Assembly: GCA_008921705.1 (NCBI GenBank)
Contig: VFFE01007109.1
Span: forward strand, 758,489-822,488
Length of the DNA stretch: 64,000 nt
DNA from: Burhinus oedicnemus
Taxonomy: Eukaryota; Chordata; Aves; Charadriiformes; Burhinidae
Direction: 5' to 3'
Positions 48,877-60,470 of the stretch are shown one piece after another; the stretch's first letter is position 1, and every line of letters starts with the position of its first letter. The notes below the pieces were generated by a model that worked only from the letters and a program-made list of their open reading frames with translations, made no database searches and had not been told where the DNA came from. A program made the position numbers and the translations under genes.

Positions 48877-49476
48877 CTACAGAACCTCAGTGTCTTTCTT
48901 GTAGGGAGGGGCCCAAAACTGAACACGGTATTCAAGGTGGGTCCTCACCAGTACAAAGTACAGGAGGACAATCACTTCCCTAGTCCTGCTTGCCACACTC
49001 TTTCTGACACAAGCCAGGATGTTGTTGGCCTTCTTGGCCACCTGGGCACACTGCTGGCTCATATTCAGCCGACTGTCGACCAACACCCTCAGGTCCTTTT
49101 CTGCCAGGCAGCTTTCCAGCCACTCTTCCCCAGGCCTGTAGTGCTGCATGGGGTTGTTGTGACCCAAGTGCAGGACCTGGCACTTGGCTTTGCTGAATCT
49201 CATACCATTGGCCCATTGATCCAACCTGTCCAGGTCCCTCTGTAGAGCCATCCTACCCTCAAGCAGATCAACACTCGCGCCCAACTTGGTGTCATCTGCA
49301 AACTTACTGAGGGTGCACTCGATCTGCTTGTCCAGGTTGTTGATAAAGATATTAAACCAAACTGGCCCCAGTACTGAGCCCTGGAGAACACCACTTGTGA
49401 CTGGCCACCAACTGGATTTCACTCCATTCACCACCACTCTTTGGGCCCATCCATCCAGCCAGTTCTTACCGAGCAA
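48877..49476 (-). pseudogene. CR1 ORF2 reverse transcriptase, C-terminal half (broken)
   Basis: A 199-codon frame begins at [14 protein letters not shown], runs through [12 protein letters not shown] (motif B) and the FADDTKL catalytic box (motif C, both aspartates kept), and continues into the thumb/connector with VLHLGHNN and [11 protein letters not shown]. It overlaps the N-terminal half by about 50 bases in a different frame, which marks the frameshift position. The catalytic residues survive although the gene is dead. Confidence 0.92.
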
Positions 49477-49904
49477 AGCGTATGGCTGTCCAAGCCATGA
49501 GCAGCCAGTTTCTCCAGAAGAATGCTGTGGGAAACAGTGTCAAAGGCTTTACTAAAGTTCAGGTAAACAATGTCCACAGCATTTCTCTCATCCACTAAGC
49601 GGGTCACCTTATCACAGAAGGAGATCAGGTTTGTCAAGCAGGACCTGCCTTTCATAAATCCATGCTGACTGGGTCTGATCACCTGGTTATCCTGCATGTG
49701 CAGCGTAATGGCACTCAAGATGATCTGTTCCATAACCTTCCCAGGGACCGAGCTCAGACTGACAGGCCTGTAGTTCCCCTGATCTGCCTGCCGGCCCTTC
49801 TTGTGGATGAGTGTCACATTTGCTATCTTCCAGTCAACTGGGACCTCCCCATTTAGCTGGGACTGCTGATAAATGATGGAAAATGGCTTAGTGAGCACAT
49901 CCAC
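49428..49904 (-). pseudogene. CR1 ORF2 reverse transcriptase, N-terminal half (broken)
   Basis: A 158-codon frame covers the fingers and first palm motif of the CR1 reverse transcriptase, including KKGRQADQGNYRPVSL and [10 protein letters not shown] (the motif A aspartate is present). It shifts frame after the [11 protein letters not shown] region and ends in out-of-frame residues. The original frame continues in the next entry. This enzyme primes cDNA synthesis at nicked target DNA in active CR1 elements; here it is truncated at the 5' end and frameshifted. Confidence 0.9.
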
Positions 49905-49962
49905 CAGCTCCCCTTAGTACCCTCAGGTGGATCCCATCTGGCCCCATAGACTTCTGTGTCCA

Positions 49963-52789
49963 GTTCATTAAAAATCCAGATCATAAAATAGAAGTTTTTC
50001 AGAAAGGATGCATACTTCCTGTAAATTACCAGGAAGTGGAGGATTACATTCTCCTGTAAAGGACATTCTACTGAAGAATTTATACCTGAGGAACATTCAC
50101 ATTCATTCTTTGGGCAATATAAGGAAAGCTTCCTGCCAGGATGCTGCAACAAAATAGCAAGCAGCAGGTGAGGTGACAACAATAATAAAGGCAACATATC
50201 CAGGCTCTGAAAAGACTTTCCATTTCCCTTGAGCTAACAAGTGATCTATGGAGTGCATAGTGAATTTCTAAAGGCCTAACCTTCATCTAGTGGTTACTGA
50301 GTTAAACTGTTCTCTGATAATGATGGGATTGCCCTCTCCTAACCTTAGCTACCTAAAACCTAGGTATCTAATGTAAACTGGTTTTCTTTGTGGCCAGTGA
50401 CAAATGATGAGTGGGTGGATATATGAAGGGTAATATACGCTATCTTAAACACCTCTCAGCATCCAGAAGGCAGTTGTCCTGTCCTACTACTTCTTTTCCA
50501 TTGTGCACAGTAGTGTTTTATCTCCTAAAATTTGCATTGCATCTGCTAAACTCTGAATTACTTAAACAGTTCTTATTGCACATGAACTCCAGCCTTAACA
50601 AAGAGATGACTGTCCACATCTGCTCACCAACAATATCAAGCCTGGGATGGGACAGGTGCAATACCACCATGTGGCCTGAAGCTCCCTGCTACCCAGTGGT
50701 TATAGTGACAAACTGAACCACCACAAAAGGCAGGCAAAATTCTGCCCCAGTGAAACGGGAGCAGAGGCCACAAAGGATTCTTCTGTCTGCTTAGCACAGG
50801 AGAAGATACAGATACTGCAGAAGGAAAGTAGAGCTCAAGATTACTTTGACAGATGTAAAGAGGTGCTGAGGCAGAAACAGCATGTGGTATCAAGTAAAAA
50901 AAACCTGCCTTAGCCAAGTACAGATAAGGACAACTCACAGACTTTTAGAGTGCTCCAAAGGCATAGATCAGTGTGGAGCGCTAGCCTTTGAGCAGCACTT
51001 CTTTCTTCTGTGGACAGCAGGGGCATCTGACTAATACAAGACCGCCTACAGTTCACTCTTGGAGACTTTAGAAGCTGTAAGAGGCCTCTTTATTCCTGGA
51101 GAGCCTGGGATAACCATTTTAACAGATGGCACACTCATAGTAGACTATGGTCGTGTGAAAGAAACAGCAAATTTCTTCCCTGGAAGAAGTTCTGAATCAA
51201 ATGTCCCTTTCAATGACTCCACTATCCAAGCCATTTTAAATGTGCTTGTCGGTCTGCGGTCAGCAGTCCTTCTCAGAAGCTTTCCCATTTTCCTAAACAT
51301 AGCACTTTCAAGTCACAGCCCTGTTTGTCTCCTTCCCTTGAGTGGGATCAAATGGTTTATCCTCTCACGACCCTTTCCCAGAGCTGCTCTCTGGAACAAT
51401 CCTGGTTCTGGTCAGAAGACCAAATGGGGCTCAGCACCCCCTCAGAGCCCATCAGTAAATCTGTGGAGACAAGAAACAGCTCTTTCAAAAGAAAAGTTTT
51501 AGCTCTTTGCCAAAGAATACATAATTTAGGAAAACGTGTCCAAATCACAGAAGAGTGTTATCTAAATATTTCATTACCTCAGTGTAACCACTTTATTCCA
51601 AATGAAGAAGGATCCAGCTCATTCCTGCCTCTCCTGGAAGACACAGCTGTCCTGCTTATAGTACTCTCCCTCTCTGCCTGCGTCTGCCGATTCAACCTGC
51701 TGACAAAGCCTTCTTCCCTTTAATATAAAGTTTAGGATTGAGGAAAAATAAACCTAGTCCAGGTAAAGATTATTATTTTTTTTTTAGGTTAGGTGGGTAC
51801 ACACCACAGGTATTCACTAATTAATATCATCCCTACTGTGTACTCCAGGAGTATTAGTATTATCTAGGATGGATTCTTATCTCTGTCTTATTCTTAGCCC
51901 CTTTGTTTCTTTCAGAATCTCTTTGATTAACTCTGTGCTGGCTAATAGATAATTAAGGTCTTTTTATTTATCAAAAGTAAAGGTTATGGCTCTCTTACAC
52001 TCCTCAGAGCCATATTAGAGTTTAGGGTGTATTTCAGGAATATTTTATAAACTGTTTGCTTTACTGGCTACAGTTCTCAAATAAGGAGACAAATGTCACA
52101 CATCCATCATTCAAAGGTACACCCTACTGGAGATTAGGTTTCTGCCTTGATTTTGGAGCAGTAAACTCATCATTCATTTGCTCTTTGCTTGTCTTGGCCA
52201 CTGGATTGTATAAGCAAGAAAATGCCATGCGATGAAACCTTTTGCACTGACAGCAACTCGCCAGAGGCCCTAGACAGCTAAAAGGAAAACTAAGAGTTCT
52301 GGGTGGTCAGTGTGAGTGGCAAGTAGGACTGCATTGTCTGGCCCTACCCTATGCCCTCCCAAAGTAGTAGGCTACGGCCTACAGACCATACACACAGCCA
52401 AATTATTCAGATCTCATACTCGGGAGACATATGCACAACCGGAGTGGGACCCCTGTACATGGAGAGTAAGGAAAGAAAGAAAGAGGTATTTATTCATGAG
52501 CACAGTACACCAGAAAATACTTCCATCATTCATAGTTTCATGAAGCAGTGCTCATAGTAAAAGCTCGTCAGGGAAAAAAGTGAACTGCTAGCAGCTCCCT
52601 TGTGCCCAGGTTTGCATGTGATTACTCAGATTGGAATTTGTCACTCATTTTACACTCACATAGAAGATAAAGTAGAACCAAACAGCTGGAAAAGATACAA
52701 ACTGTCATCTACCCTGTGTCCTACTAAGGGAACAATCGTCCTAAAAACATCCATATTAGATACTTGTTTGCTCCTAAAGACCTTTAACA
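49963..52789. other. Unique sequence with overlapping unexplained frames at 51.06-51.72 kb
   Basis: On the plus strand a 147-codon frame (51059-51502) overlaps a 132-codon frame in another phase (51325-51723). Neither peptide has a motif I recognise. The region is somewhat less AT-rich than average, which raises the chance of long frames. No other feature is seen. Confidence 0.4.
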
Positions 52790-54520
52790 CTGGGTATCCA
52801 TAGCCTCCTCTGATAGCTTATTCTAGTGATTTTCACACTACAACATTAACATCCCTCATTATTAGGAAGTTTTTAGAATATCTAACCTGCATCATGTTTA
52901 AGCCCACTCTGCCTACTCTTCACAGACACAGAGAACAAATAATTTCTTTTCTTTTTATAGCAGCTATTTCTTTGTGTGCTGCCTATTATCATATGCTTAC
53001 ACACACACAAACACATTTCAGTATCATTTTACTCAGGATCAGTTACTCTTCTTCCAACCATTCCTTGCAGGTCACCTCTATAAACTCTCACTGCTCTCCT
53101 CTGGACTACCTCTGTTTGGTCCACAATTTATTTGAAGTAGTGTGTCCAAAACTGGAAACAATAATCCCGGTCAGACCTTCCTGCTACTTAATATAATATC
53201 CCCATGTTTATATCCTACTGCATCATCTGAGATTTTTGCAAGAGCTCATCAGTTTTGACTTGCTTCTGACCCGTGGTCCACCACGACCACCACATCATTT
53301 TCTGCAAAACTCCTGTTTTGCCAGTGCTCTCCATGTAGATTACGTATATTTGTAAAGCCAGTGTCTCACTCCCCATTGGGAAGTCCTCTTAATTTGGCGT
53401 CACCTGCAAATTTAATAAACTACTCTCTAGCCCATCAGTTAGGCCATTAATGAAAGAAAGGATAATATCAGATCCAGAACAGAAACCTTTGGATGCTCAC
53501 CCAACACATAGTTTGGTAGTGAACCATTGTTAACTACGTGCTGTGTATGTCTCTGTATCTTTTAGTGCCTTTCCAGCAATTGGAATAAAGCTGGGTGTTC
53601 TATAAATTCCTCACTTTCCCCACTCTTTATACATAATTGCTACATTTGCATTTTCTAGCATTCAGGTAATTTGTCTGTCCTTCAGAAGTTCCTACAGTTA
53701 ACTGTTAGGGGCTCTGAGAGTTCATCAACCAGCTGATTAAGTACCAAGGACAAAGTTCACCTGCCTAGTCGGCATGAAAACATCTAAATTTTACAAATAC
53801 TATGTAACCTGTTTCTTCCTTATTCTTTCCTGTTGGTGCTGGTATTAGGCCACCTTATTGCAGCTGACCTTTATATTGAAATCTGACACAAAAGGCATGA
53901 CGCTTGAGCCCTTCCACTGTCACCCTCTCTCTTGAATAGGTTCTCTGATTTATATGCTTGCAGTTGGCCTTAGCGAGCTGACCTAGTTTCCACTTTGTGC
54001 AATCTTCCTTCTCATGTTTGAATTATGTGAAGAGCTCTTGATTTAGCCAACTCAGGCTCTTACTGTATTTCCTATCTTTCCTCCTCAATGGGATAATTTG
54101 CGCTGTGCCCTTAGTAACATTTCTTTAAGGAACTGCCAGGTCCCTTCTTACCTTCTCACTTAGACCAGCCTCCTAATGATCCTATCTCTACTGTACATTC
54201 AGTAGACATATTTAGAGTAACATTATTTCCTATAAGAACATCAAGGATCACAAAAATCAGGTTTGTGCTTATATTATTTTTGACTTCAGACAGCTACTGA
54301 ACTGTTGGATAAACAGATTTTTCACATCACCCAGGAGTGGCTGAATTCATCTGTGCTCTTCCACATCTTCTAAACAGCAGATTTTCTTCCAACAATTTTA
54401 AACTGATTGATATGGAATTAATGAACAAGTGAAGGATTCAAATAGTCACTAGTCATGACCTCCAGTAACAATAACGTGCAGATACTTACAGGTGAAAGCT
54501 ATGCATCTTATTTTTCTTGA
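52790..54520 (-). mobile_element. Ancient degenerate CR1/L3-like retrotransposon
   Basis: On the minus strand the order of CR1 ORF2 landmarks can be followed through heavy mutation. The end of ORF2 is near 52830-52950. The segment at 53080-53190 (complement of CTCTGGACTACCTCTGTTTG and AGTGTGTCCAAAACTGGAAA) encodes the HLEYxVQF region. The complement of TCACCTGCAAATTTAATAAA at 53399-53418 is the active-site FADD region. The complement of CCATTAATGAAAG at 53445-53457 encodes the preceding INDL region. From 53780 to 54520 the match is vaguer. No frame survives. Divergence is far above that of the other CR1 copies, suggesting a deep sauropsid or amniote origin. Confidence 0.7.
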
Positions 54521-57500
54521 GATGCTAGTTTAATGGTTCCAGTCTCACTTTTCTTGGGTATCCTTGCCTTCAACCCATTCAATCTTTTTCTTTGAAGTTA
54601 TTCTGGTCAATTTTGTAAGCATCTTTTGGCATTGCTACACAAATAACAGCACAACGAGCAAGAAATGTGACATACTACAAAACTGGAGCATAACTCAATC
54701 TCTTAGATCTGCATCCATTGAGTTCTGGGTTTTGGGGGTTGTTATCACTTTTGACAGTTTTATTCAACTGCTTTGATGGAGTTAACAGGGTTTGGATTCC
54801 CTTCACTTTGAAGTGATCCCAAGCTCTTAACATGAAGTAAGTGCAATTTCTTTTAGACTAAACATGAAAGTGTGAGAATTTTCAGTGCATAATACGATCT
54901 AAGAAAAAAAAATCCAAAACTATCCAATAATAGTGATTTTTAAGAACAAGAGGGACCAAGGATTGATCCTTATACTCTATAAAGGTTATAGTAAAGAAAT
55001 AAGGAGAGAATTAAATAATCTCAACTTTTCAAAACAATCTAAGTATTTTAAGAGTGTCTATGCCATTTACTTACGCTCTTGATATTTAGCCACCTTTGAA
55101 AATCCCTGCTCTATACTACCAAATTATTAGTGCTCCCTTTCTCTAACATTACTGAAATGAAAGCATAGCTTGCCTGGAATTGGGCTGCTGTTTATAATGC
55201 AAATTGGTAAGCATTCCCCCCCCCCCCCTAAAAAATGATTAATTTACAATGTTTAGCAAGTTTACATTCTGGACCAGACAAGATAAATCATTCGCACAAA
55301 ATTATACTGAAATCCAGTCAACATATCTTTAGTAAATATGCTTTGAAGTGTCGGAAATGAGAAAGCTGGCAATTTTTAATTTTTTTCCCTCCTCAAACTC
55401 TTAAGAGAACAATACCTGTATATACCAAGTTTTCCTAAAATACCATTTTCAAAGAGTTCACAGGGTAAACATAATCTAGAACACCTTGATCACAAGTGAT
55501 TGTTGAAAATGAGCTTTATACTGACAAAAATATTCAGTACTTCAACTATTCAGGGTTCAAGACTTGAAATTATTTCACCCAATTGACATTCTAACATCAA
55601 GGCAGAGCTAGAAAAGAGAAAATGCTACAGATGTGAACACAATAACTTTAAACCACTGCACAAGGATTGAAAAATACGGATTATCTTCATAAGACAAGCT
55701 ATTGCCTGGTCCATAACTTGCAGATGACCTAATAACAACGCAAGTATCTCTATTTCTCACAAACCTATAATTATAAAAAAATATATTCTTTTAATTATCT
55801 GTAATCACATACATGTATTCAACTTAACTCCATCTTGGGATGTCCTCAACATGCTGTGCCATTCTGCAAATAGAAGGTGGTACATGTGTTTGATGGGCCA
55901 ATTTGTCCCAAATCTTACATTCTGTCCTGAAAGAGCAGCAGCACATAACTGCATCTACTCGGACAACACCCAAGAATTAACTGTGACTCAAAGTAACATC
56001 TTATGTACCATTTTCTTATTCTTCTGAAGAGACAAAGGGGAGGGGAGGGAAAATTTGACTTGAACACCAAGAAGGTCTGGTAAGCAGAGGGAATGACACC
56101 AGCTTTATTTTCACTTGGTCTTATTTTGTCCTCACAGAGAAAAACAGAAGCCAATCCCATATATATATTCTCCTTATAATTTGACTCATGATTTGAGAAG
56201 GGCAGGAACAAAAATGAGGGTGCTTATTTACCTCCATTGCTAAGTGGTAGAGATGAAGGTGCGTATCACATTGCACAATGTATAGTCAAATACACTACAC
56301 AGTAATGTGCAAAGCAGTGGTGTTAAAATTTTAAGTGACGCACCCAGTAAAACTTCACGTTCAAGCTGTAAACTATCAAAGGCAGTTAAAAAACAGAGGC
56401 ACCAGATATTATACATAATGCAGCTTTTCCATATTATAATCTATACTCTCTGTTCTTTGCTAAGAGCATAGGCAATGTGACTTTTCCTAGATTTCCTGCT
56501 GTCACCAGGACAAGAGGCGTTGAGTTGTTCCCCACACAGTCCTCCGGCCTCTTCTGGCCACCACTGGTCCAAGGGCTCAGCAACGACCCCGTGGGAAATG
56601 GCACTAAGGGCAGGAGTTACAACAGCAATGGTGCCACATTTTCACATTGTAAATCTGATAGTCCAGCCTACAGATGTTGAATTAGCCTTGGCAACTACTC
56701 TATCCTAAACATGCTCTTCTGTGTTACTGGCAAATAACTAGTATATAGCTATGCACTACACCACAAAGAGAGGAGGAAGAGAGCTTTGGGTTAGGATGAG
56801 CTCCACACAGAGACCGGTGGCTGCTTTAGTGACCATGGAGCCCAGACCAGTCCCTTCTAGCTCTATTTCCATGCTATGTGCAGCCCTGGGAGAAATTGTT
56901 CTAGCTCAGAGTTTTACAGCCTGGGCTGACAATGGAAACTTTTTGGAAGGCCATCTAGTGACTAGAGAAAGGCATTATTTATTTACACAATTCATCACTT
57001 TAAACCAGGATTTTTCTTTCTGATTAATTTTATTGATACAAGCAACTTGTATTATTCCCCCATAAAAGTTAATAAAGAGCAACACATGGTACTTGAATTC
57101 ATGCCACTGGCAATACCACAAAATGTTAATTGAAACAGCAACAAGCCACTAGCTTATAGCAATGACTGGCAGACACACTGGACTTACTAAATTTGGTGAA
57201 CTAATGTGCGCAGGAATGAACAGTGTAGTATGAAAGAATAAGGCTTGAAGCAGGGTAGTTCAAACTGCAGTGGGACAATTGATATTTTTCTTCTTTCTTA
57301 TGCAGAAGGTAGCTGGTAATGGGATGCTTGCTTATTATAGGTACATTCCACCACACTCTGACGGTTCAGCTGTACAGGCCAGAAGAGGCAAAAGCTGAAA
57401 ACGAATTCCTGTCAATTTCTTGCCTCTACCCACTCATTTATTCTGGAAAAAACATCCATAGATACATCAACTGTTCCAGATCTTCTGGCCCTCAAGGCCT

Positions 57501-58535
57501 TAAAAGACTGATTGTTATTCAGATCCATGAGTCACCTCTTCATCAGCAAATCCTGATGTAACTCGATTTAGGAGCTACATCCTGAGAACTTTGTCTAGCA
57601 GTATTTACTCAGGGAACAATCTCCTTGACATTAACAGGAGAAATTCATAAAATAAGCTGCTTCTTGGTGTGAATAAAATCCAGCTCTTGGTTATTAGTGG
57701 TAATCCTTCATGCTATACCACTTTCATATGGTTTAACCATCTATTTTGCAGGAGTCAGGCATCACTATTGCCATCCAGATGTAATTAAATCTTTACTGCA
57801 AAGAGGATATGCATTGTGAGGTTGTATGCAAATTCTGAGAAAAAAAAATTGATAAACTATAAATCAGATTTTTAAGGGCTAATAACATGAATTTGATTTT
57901 ATAAAAATATTCTAAATGAAACAAAGCACAAGAAAACACCAGGAGGATTTCCTTTCATACCCTATTTCTAGGAAGATAATATTCAGAAATTAAATTCCTG
58001 TCTATGAAACAGTTTTATTAAGAGATGTTTTTTAAAAATTTTATAGAGTCTGAATATCATCCTTTTTAGTGCCATACCGTGTCTGTAAGCAGAAAAAATC
58101 CTTCTTCTTGAGTTTATTTGTCAGTTGAAGTCTTCATGGACAGATGGCTCATATAGAACTAGATAAAGATGACAGATTCTTTAAAGAAAGCAAATCTTTT
58201 CAGAATTTGCCAGGTACTGTTTCTAGTCTTCATTTTTTGATTTATGACTATAAATTTTGAATGACTGCTGGACTGAGACCTGTCCTGGGTAAGACCTACT
58301 TGATATTCTCAATCTTTTCTTCCTGAAGTCCTCAGAAAGCGAAGCGGTGCCTTTTGCTGTTCTTTTACAAAGCCTTACAACTCTGTATCCCTATATGGCA
58401 TGAAAGACTCCAGATCTAAAGATAATCAAGACCACATGACTGAAGAGTGAGCCAATTGTATGCAGATCTAGGATCCAACACTGTAAGGTTAATGCCTCCT
58501 TGTTGAAAGCGTATAATTATTTTGAAGTATCTTCT
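54521..58535. other. Unique AT-rich sequence with a C13 run
   Basis: A run of 13 C is at 55216-55228. A GC-richer patch at 56.48-56.95 kb holds overlapping frames of 60 to 90 codons, not recognised. The CTCF-like site at 56.95 kb is listed separately. No gene is supported. Confidence 0.5.
56948..56961 (-). promoter_or_regulatory. CTCF-like core motif
   Basis: Read on the minus strand, TCACTAGATGGCCT matches the CTCF core CCACTAGATGGCAG in the strongly constrained middle CACTAGATGGC. It is a better match than the one at 2308-2321 and on the opposite strand. Occupancy cannot be told from sequence. Confidence 0.4.
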
Positions 58536-58615
58536 TTGTTTTGTTTTGTGGTTTTGTTGTTTTGCTGTGTTGTGGTTTTTTGTTTTTTGGGTTTTTTTGT
58601 TGTTGTTTTTTTTTA
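58536..58615. repeat. T/G-rich (TTTTG)n low-complexity tract
   Basis: Eighty bases of TTTTG, TTG and long T runs; its complement is the A-rich CAAAA style seen at 10.74 and 47.5 kb. It could be the worn tail of a minus-strand retrocopy, but no body is recognised. Confidence 0.85.
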
Positions 58616-60019
58616 AAGAATGACAAAAAAAACCCAGAGCCTAATTTTATGTGCCTGGGAGTAGCTATCTAAGCTTCAGGCAATACAAACGCTGCTATTA
58701 CTGGGGAGTAAAAGCTCTGCATAATTAACAAACATCATCAGCCTTACAGTTCCTGTAGAATGTAGTAAGTTCCTTGCCTGAAGGCTGCTCTCAGCCTAGT
58801 AAGTCTGTTTACCCTGTCCAAGATTAGATTAGTTTAATTATTATGAAAAAGACTGCTAAGATCTTACAGCCTAATTATGCAAATGTTTCTAAATGTTCAC
58901 AAAAGTAATTTATTTATTTGGAGATAAATGAATCTGTTTTGTCATAAACCAGATTGCAGTCCTGGCAATGTACAAGCAGGGTTATGTGCCCTTAGGCATA
59001 TCTTTCACCACAAATATCAGTGGGACCCCTGGATTACAACATTTATAAATACATAAATGTTTTTTAGCAGGTTTTTATTGTTTTTGTAAATTATAGTAAT
59101 CCCAGAAAGAACTATCACAGGTTTAATACTCACCAACCTTGTTATGAAAACTGGGTTTCTCAGCAGAAGCATTTAAAAGATGCTAACAGCTAAAACATTC
59201 CTAGTAGACCTATTAAGATGCACCTGTTTTATTATGCTTTGGAACCGGTATCTTCAAAAGAATTCTCCCCTCCTAGTACAGACTCTTGCTGTTAAAATAA
59301 CCTGCATCAATAAAGCACTATTATTCTAAATAAGGTGGTAGTGTTCTTCTCAAGGCATACAGTGCTAACCTTAACTGGAAGCAACCCCTTTTACATTAGA
59401 AATTCTGTAGGTTTTCCTCATAAACCTCATTGCAGCTTAGAGATTTAATTCTTCATCTATTTGTAATTACATGACAACACATGAAATAGATGCAGAAAAA
59501 CTGTTCTATATTTAGCTCCTGCTCTAGTTTCATTGCTATTATCATGGAGATAACCCCTAGGCAGCACACTGCTGCCTTCTGTGAACTCATGCACATTCAA
59601 GGCAGAGTATTTAAATTTTGGAATGGTAGGCATTTAAAATCTGATCTTGACCACAAAGAAAACTGAAAAGCTTAACATGTTGCACAGCTATGTAAAATTA
59701 AGTGGGACATAAGCTCAAATGAAGACTGGCTTTTAAAGAGTTCAAATCTTTTCTTAATGAGACCACTCATCTGTAGGCAGGGGCTATTTTGTGCACTGCA
59801 GAGCACACATCCCTGACTCTCAGAGCCATCAACTTTGCAGGGAACTAAACTACATGCGCCTTTAAAACAACAAACATGAAAAGTTTAGCTGGATATTAGT
59901 TAGCAAAGCAGGTGAAACACAATTCACATCTCTATTAAACTGGGGCATTTTGAGCCAAGTTCATTTAAACTGTAATGTCAATTTGATGCCATCAATGTTT
60001 ATTTTCTACTTGAGACAAT
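58616..60019. other. Unique AT-rich sequence, nothing recognised
   Basis: No supported frame. A perfect POU octamer ATGCAAAT is at 58877-58884 beside ATTTATTTATTT-like sequence; octamers recur by chance in AT-rich DNA. Confidence 0.5.
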
Positions 60020-60470
60020 AGCATGACATTTTAACGGAAACATATTGCATTAAATTCAAGGCAGAGTGACTTCTTGATTTGTTTATAAATTAACCGTTCC
60101 TTAAATAAGCACGGCAATAGCTCTATATGGGAATTATACCCACAGTTCTCCTGTGTATTAAATGGAGGATGTGAGCGATGATTTTAACTGGCTGCTATGA
60201 CATCACCATTATCATGGATATTCAAGACATTAGAAGCTGCTTGCTGTCAGTTAAATGATCACATCTCAAGTGCACCTGCTTTATAATTATTCATTTGGAG
60301 CAGGATCATTAACATATTCCTTAAGTCATTTACAGGCAATTTGACTCTACAGTAATGATTTTTTCCCTCTTTGTAACAAATTAATGAGATATATATAAAT
60401 ACATGAGTACAAATGAAATTCACACAATTCATATCGTAATTAGTGTATACCAAAGGTCTGAAGGTTGTCT
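60020..60470. other. Possible conserved noncoding element
   Basis: A 450-base block, unique and free of repeats, with TAATTA homeodomain-type cores at about 60286 and 60437 and several ATTA sites. Its texture is like that of developmental enhancers in gene deserts. No conservation data are available, so this is a suggestion only. Confidence 0.2.

Larger units (their letters stand above)
48441..49962 (-). mobile_element. CR1 retrotransposon, 1.5 kb, with partial reverse transcriptase
   Basis: The best-preserved element here. On the minus strand it begins near 49962 inside ORF2, with the reverse transcriptase fingers (PVDWKIANVTLIHKKG, NYRPVSLSSVPGKVME), then the palm motif A region ([14 protein letters not shown]), [12 protein letters not shown] and the catalytic FADDTKL box at about 49290. 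The connector ([31 protein letters not shown]), the C-terminal domain and the 3' UTR follow, ending in ATGATTCTATGATT at 48441. The endonuclease and ORF1 are absent through 5' truncation. The first frame (49904-49428) and second (49476-48877) differ, so a frameshift near 49450 breaks the polymerase; further breaks lie below 48877. The copy is inactive. Confidence 0.96.

Noticed and set aside
48874..49856. Plus-strand frames inside the CR1 at 48.9-49.9 kb
   Set aside because: They are antisense shadows of the minus-strand reverse transcriptase.
58877..58884. Perfect octamer (and several more in the window)
   Set aside because: Eight-base AT-rich motifs occur many times by chance in 64 kb; kept only as a note.
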